Source: Purshia tridentata (taxonomy: Eukaryota > Streptophyta > Magnoliopsida > Rosales > Rosaceae). From it: 64,000 nucleotides of DNA. This document shows, piece by piece, positions 35,701-47,944 of the stretch. The translations under genes were made by a program, and so were the position numbers. The notes below the pieces were generated by a model, which saw only the letters and a list, made by a program, of their open reading frames with translations, made no database searches and was not told the origin of the DNA. The DNA lies in assembly GCA_003254885.1 (NCBI GenBank), contig QANT01001562.1, positions 1 to 64,000 on the forward strand, given 5' to 3'. How positions within the stretch are numbered: the stretch's first letter is position 1; each line of letters begins with the position of its first letter.

Positions 35701-38700
35701 TTCCAACAGGAGACAGAGGAGATTTCCCTTCTTTTGCCTTCATAACTAGACTTTCAAACTCACACATGAAACACCATTCCTTCTTTACACCTGACACATA
35801 TTAAGACCCATCAATGAACTTACACAATACAAGAGGTATTAACTATACTAGATAAAAACTCAATCTGAATCCATACGGAGAGCATGCTTGAAAACATACA
35901 AGATCCAGAATGGAGTCCTTGGAGCAAGTAAGCAGTCAAAGGTGGAGTAAATGCCAAGCACTGGAGCACCGCATTGGCATAGCAGCTGCAGATTATGTAA
36001 AAGTATGTTAAAAACAGAATGACAAAACTCCTCACAGAAAAGGCAATCCACAACAAGAGAAAAAAACCGTGTCAGTGCTCTGTCAGACATCCAAAAATTT
36101 CAAAATTTACAAATGTCCTCTCTAGAGAAGAACTATATATTTATATACACACACACAGTTTTACACACAAAAATTGTAGCAAAATCAGTAAATAATGTAA
36201 CAATTGTATCAAAACATCCTGGTCATGCACCATCAATGGTACAGAAAACTGATGGATGGCATAAATAACTAGTAATACTAACTATATAAAAAGGCAATAA
36301 CAAGAAATTCACATTAACAACAAGACATTGTTTTAAAATCAAGATTAAAGCTACAACACTTCATAAAGAAGATCTAATCAGAATCACATAACTACTCAGT
36401 TCTATGCACTTATTAAATTTTCCAAATATGTCCCCATAAACAGGCACCATTCACTTTTACCTGTTACCACAATTTATAAGGCCAGAAGGGCGCAATTCCA
36501 GCTTGTTCCAATTGAAAAACTTGACAAACTCTTCATATGAAAAGAGTTCCTGCAGAAACAAAAAATCAAAATCAACTAAAATTCTCCTGCAAGCCAGTTT
36601 AAGATGCATGAATTATAAAAGGATGAAAAGTAAAACCTTATCACTATATTTCCCTGCATTATCACTCCCAGCTCCCAAAGGGCAGTGCTTTGATGTTTTA
36701 GATCCTCTAAACTGATCAAAAGCTTTAAATACAGTGGTTTTCAAGCCATTCCTATCATTTGAAGAATTCATAACCTGGGAAGAAACAGCATCCCTAGCCT
36801 CAACACAATCAACTTTTCCAGATTTTATACATGGAACTGAAGAGCCTCCAACATTAGATGCAAGACGAGCATCAGAAACACTGGATGATGGACATCCAGC
36901 TTCCCTGGACTTCAAAAGGTTTGAAGTTCTGCTGCAGTTATCAACAATATGATTTGATTTTTCTGAGCTTGTGGGTAGCACTCTACTAGAATTCAAAGCA
37001 TCTGTACTTTTTGAAACTCTTTTGGTGCAAAGAGATTTATGAACAAAAGAAGAGGAAGATGACGTAGATTTAATTTCTCTGGACTTGAAGGCATGTGAAT
37101 CACTGCTAGATTTATTATTCGACCCTTCACAGTTCAGTGATGGGGGGCTCCTGACCTTTGGAGCATCTCCACCAATCTTCTCTGATGAATCAACTCTCAC
37201 TGGAAGAGCATCGTTTAAGAGAGTGCCTCTTGACTCAGAGCCTAGTGTGTGCAGGGGAGGAGCAGCACTTTCAGACAAGTTGAATGAAAAATGTAAAGAA
37301 GATCCAAGATCAGATATCTTGCTATTACTGGCTTCACTGGAACTGGACACCTGAGCATCACCCCTGGATCCAACAGAGTCTAGAGTTCTCCCCCAGAAAC
37401 CAGAAGATGATATACAAGACTCAGTAACTGGAACCTCACTCATGCCACTATTGTTTAAACCTGAAAAAGAATTTGATTTACGCTCATTCTCTCCAACATT
37501 ACAACTAGGTTTAACCTGATTTAACTTGCTTAATTTAGTAAATCCATCAACAGAATCAACCAAGCTAGCAAACTTTGGTGATAATGGCTTAGATGAATCA
37601 ATTTTGTCAGCATTAGATGAAGTTTGTAGCATGTCAATAGCGTCATTAGCAGAAAGATAACCATCTGATCTGTCAGGTTCAAATGAAATAACACTCTCAA
37701 AAACAGAAACATCATCTGAAGATTCACTACTGCTGGTAGAAGTAGTATATGATCCAGAGAAAGAGGTATCTGATGATTCAGAAGTAGAGTTTGCTCCTTT
37801 ACTACTGGAAAGAAATTCATCTTCACTATCCACATCCCTTCCACATTGAACTTCAGGACGGCAACCAGGATTAGGCAATGCAGGTTCCTCAGAGAATCTT
37901 TCAAATGACTCCCTGCTTTCAAACTTGTTAGTATTAATTTCAAGGTCTTTCTTGATAACCTTCTGGCCAGCATCACTGCCCCCATCAGTAGTCTGATGAA
38001 TTATGCTAGGAGGATGGCATTCTTCCTTGTGACCTTGTCTCCAGTGAACAATTTGACACTTCCCAGAACTGAAACATTTAATTCTGAAGTCAAACCCATA
38101 TTATGAAATATAATAATATACAAATTAGAAGCTCAAGCGAGGGGGGAGAAAGGTGAAGAGAGAGAGAGAGAGAGAGAAAGAGCAGAACACATAAAGAGTA
38201 GTGTGTGAGGCTGAATAAACTGCAGTTTAACCCACAGGTAACATCTTAATATTATTATTAGATTAAACTACACTTTTAGCCTCACTAGTTTAGGGTTTAG
38301 GACCTGCAGTTCCTGTAGTTCTAATTTCACTAAACTTTGCGGTCCAAATTTACATTTCCATCACATCAGTTGATTGTAGAAACAAGGAATATCAAGCAAT
38401 AAAACTGTTACAATCTCCACCTGAACGAATGAGATGAATGTTTCATGAATCATGATACTAGCAATACAATATCTTAACATTTTCAACATTGGGAACCATG
38501 GCATCTTTACTATTATAGCTTGTGCCAAGAGTCTAGTTGTGCGTAAATTTATAGCTTAACTAGAAAATAAAGTTGGCATAACTATTAATTTCGACTATGA
38601 ATGCACAAAGTTTCTATTCAAATTAATAGGGGTTGGCTACAAACAATGATATTTTTTTTCATCATTGGCCAATATCTAAGGTCAAATTATTTGTTGAAGC

Positions 38701-39071
38701 CTTAACTTCTCTCCAGAGTTTTCATTATCATAACATGCGAATAAGTTTCATTACAATCTCTCCATTATTAGGCATTGATTGACAGTCTGAAATTCCAGCA
38801 TACTATATATGACAATAACAGAATTTTATCTTTTTTCCGTTTTGGCAACCAACAAAAGCTCAGTTGTATATGCAGAAGAAAAAGAAACAATAGAAAAAGA
38901 TATCCACTAATGGTTGTTAATCATTATTACCTTTCTCGTAATTCAATCAGTTGTAGCAACATCTTAGTTACTGAAAGCCCTTTCACTTCACCCTTTTTTT
39001 TAAGGACAGAAACTTCGCATAACACAGCAACGGATTTAAAAAAAAAAAAAAAAAAAAAAACAAAGTCCTTN

Positions 39072-39102
<31 letters not shown>

Positions 39103-39724
39103 AAAGTCCTTCTCCCTATCTGGGATATATTATAAACAGCTTTCCTCAAATTTTTAAGATTTATCAGCAAATTCAAATAAACAATAAATCACAAAAAACC
39201 ATCAACATAATTATATTCGGGGAAAGGAAAAATCCCATCAACTCCACCTATTTAACCTCATCCCGGAAAAATAAAAAACAAGAGAATTTCTTACAAATGT
39301 CAGACATGCATTGTAAATAAACATAAAAACATCATGCAAATCACAGAATTACAAACCCCAAAACGCACAAACTTAAAAAACTCAAAAAATCACAGTAATT
39401 ATAAAAAATAAAATAAAAATATTAGAGCACATACCAGTACCGAACCGCTTTGCAGCGAGCACAGCGAGTAGTGGTCGGGCAGTAACAAACAGCGCAATAA
39501 TGACTGTTATTATCAGCTACCGAAACGACGCCGTACCCAGCCGAGGCCTCGAGCTCGGCTCTAGCAGCTTCCTCCGAAGCCAAGGCCACGAGCCTCTTGA
39601 TCTCCTCCGCTCTGGCCGCAGCGAGGCGCCATTTTCGGCGAGCCACGAAGAATCCGATCACCGGCAGCAGGACGCAGGCCACCAGAACCAGGCTCCGAAA
39701 CCCTAGATCCCCGGCAACGTGCAT
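32753..39724 (-). CDS. UBP16: ubiquitin-specific protease with MYND zinc finger, UBP16-like
   Basis: Eleven exons on the minus strand: 39724-39435, 38068-36637, 36549-36461, 35985-35900, 35790-35628, 35512-35392, 35256-35099, 34467-34383, 34294-34082, 33639-33578, 33473-32753. They sum to 1139 residues in frame. Seen in order: an N-terminal hydrophobic segment (about 9-28) likely to anchor the protein, a charged helix, a MYND zinc finger (C77-C114, CAVC through [10 protein letters not shown]), a ~450-residue Ser-rich disordered region (mostly one large exon), then the USP catalytic domain with the Cys box [13 protein letters not shown] (about 600-612), a CxxC pair (IKCTKC), the His box SGHYVCYVK and [10 protein letters not shown] second Ser-rich tail follows. 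It removes ubiquitin from proteins; Arabidopsis UBP16 is linked to salt tolerance. UBP15/17/18/19 are close paralogs. Confidence 0.94.
38155..38177. repeat. (GA)n microsatellite, UBP16 intron 1
   Basis: A GA tract within the first coding intron (38069-39434) of the deubiquitinase. Confidence 0.75.
39037..39114. repeat. poly-A with N and duplicated flank (likely assembly join), UBP16 intron 1
   Basis: A poly-A run, then CAAAGTCCTT, then N at 39071, then a second poly-A run, then ACAAAGTCCTT again. The same short sequence on both sides of the N points to two contig ends placed side by side without merging. Confidence 0.8.
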
Positions 39725-41160
39725 TTATCCTCCACGCAATAAAACGCGCATCCAAACAGAGCCCCAAACCGTAGGCTCCTACCGGTCATAGATTTAGAGG
39801 CTACGGCGGCGACGCCTATGGCGGTGGTGGTGGTGATTGAACCCCCCCTCTGGAACCGATCAGAGCCGTCCAAATTGGGACATTGAGAAATGGACGGTGG
39901 CGATGTGATATCGAAGAGCGAGTAAAAATTGAGAATTTAGGTGAGGGAATGAGGAATGTGTTTGGTTGCTTCAATTGCTTGGAAAGAGAGAGAGAGAGAG
40001 TGTGTGTGTGTGTGTGGCTTGTGAGCTTTTTTGTGACGGTTTTTTCTGGTCTTTTTTGTATTTTCGGTGAGTTCGTGGATTCGGACAATAATGTGGAAAT
40101 CGTTTCAGATTTTAGAGATTGTAAGATAACGGAGAGAGAGAAAAAGAGAGGGATTCGGGAAAATAAAAAAATTATTATTAAATTAAAATTCGTTAAATGA
40201 AATTATTATTAGAAATATATTTATTTGAGAAAATTGATGGTCGGGGGTAAGGAATTTCTAGTACTCAGTAGGCATCATCGAGAAGCGTGAATTCTTCGCT
40301 CTAAATATTCGGTCCGGACCGGCCGGTTCGGTTGATTTCGTCTATTCTGGGCCGGCTTTTGGACAGTTTCATGGTGTAGCGTGTGAAAAGTTTGAGGGTG
40401 GTGTGGACGTGGGGCAAAGTGGGGAGGAGGGGATCGGACGGTGGTGATGGGTTGTTGGTGGTCTACTTTTGATCACGATGGTTCACTCACCATTTTGGAT
40501 TTTGCCATACACCTTGACTGAGATTCCATTATGGAATTGCATTGCCATTTGCCGGATTTCACACGTAATTGCCTTCCTAAGAATCCTTTGGTAAAAAAGG
40601 TTTGCTAAAGTGTCTTGTTTGGCGATTCTCGTCCGTTGATTGATATATTTATTGTTTGTTGATAAAATAAAAAAACTAAAATATGTTGTTCATATGGTTG
40701 ATTCATAACAATTAATAATTATCATTCATCTACTTGTGTGAATATGGCTAAAAAAATCCTTAAATAAATAATAATACAATGTTCTTTCAAGAAAATGTTT
40801 TTCTGATAGCATCTTTTTAAGAAATGTTGTCAATTAGTCTTATTAAGTTATTTGGACTGTTTATCAAATTTAGAATCATTTCTTGGTATGTAATCTTACC
40901 TAATTAATTAATCTAATTGACAATTTGACAACTTACATATTAAATTGTCTTATAAGAGAGTATTACTCAATTTAAAAAAATAATAATATTGATTTAAGTG
41001 GCTATTGGATGTGAAAAATAGAGGCTCTAAAAAATTTACTATATAGCCTTTTTTTGGTAAGCATTTACTATGTAGCCTTTGATGGTGTTGAGAAGCCATT
41101 TCAATTTTTCACAAATCATGTAAGAATGCAACATAATTATAAAAATATTAGTTATGTTAG
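39725..41160. other. UBP16 promoter and upstream region
   Basis: The leader is G/C-rich and 39985-40016 is a compound (AG)8(TG)8 tract. Beyond about 40600 the sequence becomes AT-rich. An ORF at 39883-40200 spans the microsatellite and is not supported as a gene. Confidence 0.55.

Positions 41161-41189
<29 letters not shown>
41161..41189. repeat. (AT)14 microsatellite
   Basis: A perfect AT tract in intergenic DNA. Confidence 0.85.
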
Positions 41190-41191
<2 letters not shown>

Positions 41192-43599
41192 AGTTTATTT
41201 ATATATCTTATTGGTAGGTTATTATAAATATGGTGTGACATATTGTTTTGTTTCAAAGATGAGTAGGATTGGACTAAGCATGGGCCATGAAAATTCTAAA
41301 ATATTGAATGGGCGTGCGTTTAGGTCAAAGATAGATGCCTAATTTGTCTCGAGCTAGAATTAGGTCTAGTTCACTATTGGGACTGCAACTAGATGAAAAA
41401 AGCGAATATGATGATAAAACTCATTGAAAAAATATGCATATTATTGACTTATAATGAGTGCGATGTCTCATTTTCTTGTAATGTTGCAATTTTTCTTTAT
41501 GATGGGATGTCTTTTCTTGGTGTACAACGTTAGCTGAGAGTATCAACTATGCCATAATGAAACATGCCTACATATTATTTTTATCTTTTTTTTATTTTTT
41601 TATATTCTAATTAGGGTTGGGATCGAAGAGTAGAAATCAATAATATAAATTATTCTGTTATATTCAATAAATTAAAATAAATGTCAATAAGCATTTGATT
41701 TAGCACCTGATCTCATAGACACCAATTATTGATGATCAAAATCAAAATTAATTATCTATTTAACTTTTTCTACATAATAATTATCATTTAACATTTTTTA
41801 AAACATCGAAATTTGTTCTCATACATAAAGAATAGATTCAAGCAACAATTTGATTCCTTAAAAAAATAAAAATAAAAAATAAAAGTCAATGCAACCCCTT
41901 CTTATATACTCGCATTACATGTGAGTGAATTACAAATGTAAATAATAAACAAAAAAATTGAGAATTCCCCTAATACTTAAGTTATTACATTCAAAGCACC
42001 AGTAAGTTAAGTAACATTAAGGAAAATGACAATATTGGTCTTTGTAGTTTGGATCTTATAGTTTAAATTTATTTTTGACTCTTTCTATAAAGAGATCACT
42101 TAAACAAGCTTATTCAATAAATTCTTTGTGAGATCTATTACATATTATATTTTAATGATCAAAACTTTTAAGCCGATTGAAAAGTAAGTATTCTTCATAT
42201 ATAATAACTAATAAGCTCACAAACAATGAGCTAGCCAGGTTTCCTGCAGGACTAAAGGTTGATTATGCCAAAAATGTGTTGTCCTTGATTTGTTAGCCAA
42301 CCCATATTTGTGTGATATACCGGCTTCATCTTTCTTGCATGCTTTTTACCAAAAAGAGGAAAACGCCTTTCAGTGTGTTAGGTCCTACATACTGTGAGAA
42401 AGCTAGTTATCTGCCTATAACTTCATAAAACAGAATATAGACCCATAACAAGGTCCTAAAACATGAATAAAAGTTATAAATTGTTGCATACTTTTCCTTC
42501 AAAATGTGAACAATTCTACAAAATATGCCTGGCAAGGCTAATGAATTACCTATGAAATATTTGAGAGCTTCCTAAAGCAAGAATATATGTTGTCGCACAA
42601 GGTTTCCCTTCCAAGTTCAAAGCAATTTCTGGGAAGTATAGGGTAAGACTCATGTTAGACTAAAGTATGAATGCTCAGACAAAAGAAAGTGGGAGATTTC
42701 TTCTTGGATTTTTGCCAAATTTCTTGCGTTTGAAGTACACTATTGACTTCTTGAGTCTTGAATGACAAACAAAATTATATATGGGTCAAAGAGAGAAGAA
42801 ACACCAAAGTTGCATTTTGCACTCGCATTGCAGGCCATATATATAAGAAATTATCACCTTTATTGTTCTATATATGATTAAAAATGAGCACAAATAAAAT
42901 AACCAACATCTAATTATGATCTCACATTGTATTAAAATCTCATTATCTTAACTGAAAAGGGTTGCACAACAAATCCAAGACCCAAACACATGAATGTATC
43001 AATGTGAGAAAATAACACAAGAACAGAGTATTTGCATGTCTTGAAGTAGCAAGTGACAACATTCTGACTAAACCATAACACAAGAACTTCCTTCTACATC
43101 ATAACACAAGCTACCCACCCATTTAGTCGAGCCAATCCGATTCTTTCTTACTATTTGTCCCACAATGTCAAAGAAAGTCACAATTAAGATACAAGTTCTC
43201 AATAATATATTTTTCACAATGTAAAAAATTATTTAATATAATCGTAATAATGTTACGTGATGTAACTAATTTATATATGTTACAGTTATAAAGAATACTT
43301 TTTTATAATATTAGAAAAATTTTAAGTTTGAACCCGATTTCTCACAATTAATTAAAGTCGATTTGAGTTGGTCGAGTTGCACTGCATAGTTCCTTACTTC
43401 TTAATTTAAACTACATAGTTTCATAATAAGTAACTACCAAGCAAGTACATAGTTTAATAGTTACATATTGTCCATCCATAATTTTATAAATTAGAAACAC
43501 TTCAATTCTACTACTCAAATTAAAATGAATTAAAAACAGTTTTAGAATTAAAACAAGAAGTTCCATATTGCTGCCAAGTGTATATTTAATTTTTTATTT
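41190..43599. other. gene-free AT-rich region between UBP16 and eIF3c
   Basis: No ORF of note, no RNA gene and no clear element ends. UBP16 and eIF3c diverge from this 4.7-kb interval, so each must use its own proximal promoter. Confidence 0.5.
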
Positions 43600-43771
43600 T
43601 CAGGTCGGGTTGGGTCGGTATTTGAAATCTCAACTTGCTAACCAACTCATTTGAGGTTGGGTTGGCCAATTTATGAACCGACCTCTCTAAATTGAATGTT
43701 AGAAAGAACCAGATCAACCCAATCCATTTTGGTTGGGTGCATCGGGCTGCATCCTGTTATGCCCACCCGTA
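43600..43771. mobile_element. possible one-ended hAT-type MITE remnant
   Basis: The right edge TGCCCACCCGTA (43760-43771) is one base different from the reverse complement of TAGGGGTGGGCA, the terminus seen at 3220. The interior repeats GGTTGGGT/CAACCCAA words in both orientations, as such elements do. No matching left end was found, so it is truncated or coincidental. Confidence 0.35.
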
Positions 43772-43794
43772 AGTAGTAGTAGTCTGGCCCAGCC

Positions 43795-43831
43795 CAAAAA
43801 AAAAAAAAAAAAAAANAAAAAAAAAAAAAAA
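43795..43831. repeat. poly-A run with one N
   Basis: A homopolymer with N at 43816, a likely assembly join lying about 165 bp before the eIF3c leader donor. Confidence 0.8.
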
Positions 43832-44005
43832 CGGATTCCCGGCTCAGCCCTAATATTATCTTTCTCCATTCTCTCTAAACAGCACAAGAGTATAATTTCT
43901 CTTAGCCGCCCCTGGTCACCCTCGCAATTTCTTCTCACTGCTCCGCTGTTGAAGTTCTGCTAAGCAAAGCTTCCACCGAAGATCTCTTCTTCACTGTAAG
44001 ACTCT

Positions 44006-44045
<40 letters not shown>

Positions 44046-44484
44046 ATGCTTATGCATATGCAGATGTTTTTTACTTTGTTCTCTGCTTAAATAATCACCA
44101 TATACTGAATTGAAGTTCAAATCTATTTATTCAGGCATATGAGATCTATATATTCTGTTCATGGATTTTGTTAATTCGCTTTATCTCTCTCTTCTCTCGC
44201 TCGCTTCTAGGTTTTACTCTCTCATGTAACGCGTTCAAATATTTTGTTAATTTGAGAATATTATGCCTCTTCTAGATTCTTTAATGAACAGGGAATTGAA
44301 ACTTTTAAGTCGATTGTTTTTTTTGGTACAATGGAGGGCAAAAGCCTTTTAAGTCGAATTTTGTATGAGCCTGTTAGTTCTTTTACGGTAATGACTTTTT
44401 TTTTCCTCTTTTTAATAATGGATGTGTTGAATGCAGATTCTTGTGATTTTTCTTTGACTTGTTGCGGTTGAATTACAAGAGAGA
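43832..44484 (+). promoter_or_regulatory. eIF3c promoter and intron-containing 5' leader
   Basis: A first exon rich in pyrimidines ends at a donor at about 43995 (TTCACT|GTAAGA). An acceptor TTACAAG lies just before the start codon (about 44479), so the leader intron is about 480 bp. It contains a (CT)n tract at 44009-44041. Leader introns near a start codon often raise expression of plant housekeeping genes (family knowledge). Confidence 0.6.
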
Positions 44485-47400
44485 ATGACATCTCGATTCT
44501 GGATCCAGGTTTGTGATTTATTATTGTATATATAGTAAATTGTTTATTCATATTTCCTGACTTATACATTTTGATGATTTTTAATTTTTCCGATTTTTGG
44601 GTATTGTTTTCCTTGTGTTATTTTAGCCTGGCAGTGATTCGGAGGATGAGGAGAGTGATTATGATGAGGAGGTTGGCAATGCAGGAGGTGAGCCTGCCGA
44701 TGTACCGGTTGCAAATCCATACCTCCAGACTCAGGGAAGTGATAGTGATGATGAAGATGGGCAGAAGCGTGTCATTAAATCGGCGAAAGACAAGCGCTTT
44801 GATGAAATGTCTGCTACTGTCCACCAAATTAAGAATGCGATGAATATCAATGACTGGGTTAGCTTGCAGGAGAACTTTGACAAGATAAATAAGCAGCTTG
44901 AGAAAGTCATGCGTGTGACAGAGGCTGTAAGAGTACCTCCTCTATACATAAAAGCACTTGTATTGTTGGAAGATTTTTTGGCTCAGGCTTTGGCAAACAA
45001 GGACGCTAAGAAGAAGATGAGTAGTAGCAATGCCAAGGCCTTGAACTCAATGAAACAGAAACTGAAGAAGAACAATAAGCAGTATGAGGACTTGATTAAT
45101 AAGTACAGGGAGAATCCTGAGCAGAGCGATGAGGATAAGGATGCAGAAGAGGACTCGGATGAGGATGATGCAACAGATTCTGAGATTGAGGATCCTACAG
45201 ATATTGTTGTGTCAGGTACTGAAGATGAGGAGGAAGGAGATGATAGGGATGACGAAACTGAGGAAGGCTGGGAGAAGAAGATGAGTAAGAAAGATAAGCT
45301 TATGGATAAGCAATTCATGAAGGACCCTAGTGAGATCACATGGGATACTGTTAACAAGAAATTTAAGGAGGTTGTGGCTGCTCGGGGAAGGAAAGGAACT
45401 GGAAGGTTTGAACAAGTTGAGCAACTTACCTTCTTGACAAAGGTTGCTAAGACCCCTGCACAGAAGCTGGAGATCTTTTTTAGTGTTGTTTCTGCTCAGT
45501 TTGATGTGAATCCTGGTCTCAATGGACACATGCCTATTAATGTGTGGAAGAAGTGTGTGCAGAATATGCAAGTTATACTTGATATTCTTGTGCAGTATCC
45601 TAACATTACGGTGGATGACATGGTGGAGCCTGATGAGAATGAATCCCAGAAGGGAGCAGATTATAATGGGACAATTAGGGTCTGGGGAAACTTGGTGGCC
45701 TTTTTAGAAAGGATAGATACTGAGTTCTTCAAGAGCTTGCAGTGCATTGATCCTCACACTCGTGAGTACATTGAAAGACTAAGAGATGAGCCTATGTTTT
45801 TGGTTCTTGCTCAAAATGTTCAAGAATATTTGGAACGAATTGGCGATTTCAAAGCTGCTGCAAAGGTAGCCCTCAGGCGGGTCGAACTCATTTATTATAA
45901 ACCACAAGAAGTTTATGATGCCATGAGAAAATTGGCTGAGCAGACAGGAGATGGTGAAGGCCAGGAGCCTAAAGCAGTTGAGGAAAGTCGTGGTCCATCT
46001 GCATTTATTGTAATTCCTGAGCTCGTTCCTCGGAAACCAACTTTTTTAGAGAGTAGCAGGACTATGATGGATATTCTAGTATCCCTCATATACAAGTATG
46101 GAGATGAGAGGACCAAAGCTCGTGCAATGCTCTGTGATATTTACCATCATGCTCTTCTGGATGAATTTTCCATTTCCCGTGACCTGCTGCTAATGAGTCA
46201 CTTGCAAGATAATATTCAGCAAATGGACATTTCTACACAGATACTTTATAATCGGGCCATGGCACAACTTGGTCTGTGTGCCTTTAGGATTGGATTAATC
46301 ACTGAAGGACATAGCTGTCTTTCTGAATTATATTCAGGAGGAAGGGTAAAGGAGTTGCTCGCACAGGGTGTCTCACAAAGTAGATATCATGAGAAAACTC
46401 CTGAACAGGTGTGCCACTGTTTCCATAATTTTTTTCCATGCAGTTATTCTTTTATTATTTATTTGTGCATATTGCAGTGTGGAATAGTCTTTAAGATTCT
46501 TATGAGACCAACCAATTGGATTTGACAGAGAAAATTGGTGAATAGGTCATTGGGCAAAATTGTTGGGGAAAAACGGATAAAGCTGAAACTAATAATAGAG
46601 CATGTTTTTTTTACCAACTAGGGGTCAATTGGAATGGTCAGGCCTTTGGTTTGCTCCCAAGTGGTCTGAGGTTCAACACCTCTGAAGGTACCTAGCATTT
46701 GCTAGAGTTTCTTGTCTCCTAAAGATTGTGGGGTTCGGCAAGAGGCTCCAGTTTTGATCCTGGGTCTGCGAAGCGAGTTTGGGGGATTTCTGGATATCCA
46801 AAAAAAAAAAGAGAGCATGGTTTTAACAACATGTCCTTGAGAAGGGGGCCTAAATGTTTTTTTTTTTGAGACTCTATAGTCGGTTATGGTCTAGGTTTAC
46901 TTTGCTATCATTCTCTATTCTATGTAATTGATATTTTCATTAAATTTTCAGGAAAGGCTGGAGAGGAGACGACAAATGCCTTACCACATGCACATAAACC
47001 CTGAGCTCTTGGAGGCAGTGCATTTGACATGTGCCATGCTGCTGGAAGTGCCTAACATGGCAGCTAACATCCATGATGCAAAGCGCAGAGTAATTAGTAA
47101 GACATTCAGGCGATTGCTTGAGGTGAGTGAGAAGCAAACATTCACAGGCCCCCCTGAAAATGTCAGGGATCATGTAATGGCAGCTACTAGGGCCCTTAAC
47201 AAAGGTGATTTCCAAAAGGCCTTTGATGTTATCAATTCCCTTGATGTTTGGAAGCTCCTGAAGAACCGTGAGAGTATTCTTGAGATGGTCAAGGCTAAGA
47301 TCAAGGAAGAGGCTCTGAGGACCTACCTTTTCACTTACTCCTCATCCTATAAGACTGTAAGCTTGGAACAACTCACCAAGTTGTTTGACCTTTCAGAGGC

Positions 47401-47944
47401 CCAGACTCATAGCATAGTTAGCAAGATGATGATCAACGAAGAGCTCCATGCAAGTTGGGACCAGCCAACATGTTGCATTGTTTTCCATGATGTTGAGCAC
47501 ACTAGGTTGCAGGCTCTAGCTTTTCAGTTGACTGAGAAGCTGTCAATCCTTGCAGAAAGTAATGAAAGGGCAACAGAAGCAAGGATAGGTGGTGGTGGAT
47601 TAGATCTGCCTCAAAGGCGTAGAGAGAACCAGGACTATGCTGCTGGAACAGCTGCTGGGGGTGGTAGGTGGCAGGACAACAACATGTCTTTCAATCAAGG
47701 AAGGCAAGGTGGTGGCACTGGACGTACAGGATATGGCTCTGGAGGGAGACCATATGGCCAAAATGCTGGAGGTGGGTATTCTAGGGACCGCACAGGCCAG
47801 TACAGAGGAACAGCACAAAACACTCGTTATCAAGATGCTGCATATGCAGGATCAGGGAGGACTGGCTATCAGACTGGTTCTTTAAGGGGATCCCAAGATA
47901 CTTCAACTCGCATGGTCAGTCTACACAGGGGGCTTCGTGCGTAA
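44485..47944 (+). CDS. EIF3C: translation initiation factor eIF3 subunit c
   Basis: Three coding exons, 44485-44508, 44627-46408 and 46952-47944, give 932 residues in frame. It is a core subunit of eIF3, which binds the 40S ribosome and recruits eIF1/eIF5 and the ternary complex. Seen: start MTSRFWIQ, acidic Ser/Asp/Glu N-terminus ([14 protein letters not shown]), the eIF3c N-terminal domain with [15 protein letters not shown] and the [19 protein letters not shown] helix, a very acidic linker (about 210-255), the helical body, then the PCI domain in the last exon (about 650-810). The tail is Gly/Arg-rich with several [12 protein letters not shown]-like repeats, the part most variable between plants. 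The tiny first coding exon of eight codons is joined in phase 0. Confidence 0.96.
46597..46819. mobile_element. SINE inserted in the second eIF3c coding intron, with target-site duplication
   Basis: The body is about 46613-46811 (roughly 200 bp). Left to right: TTGGAATGGTCAGG, an A-box-like promoter word (about 46629); GGTTCAACACC, a B-box-like word (46670-46680); a tRNA-unrelated body; and a terminal poly-A (about 46799-46810). It is flanked by AGAGCATG at 46597-46604 and AGAGCATG at 46812-46819. Head, tail and duplication together identify a SINE oriented as the host gene. Confidence 0.85.

Noticed and set aside
36461-36637. Suspected frameshift between exons 2 and 3 of the UBP16 gene
   Set aside because: Recounting the run of four A at 36540-36543 gives an exon 3 of 89 bp that joins in phase 0, so the gene is intact.
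38775-39320. 181-codon ORF with a long Lys run in UBP16 intron 1
   Set aside because: It reads through poly-A and the N at 39071; an artefact of the homopolymer join.
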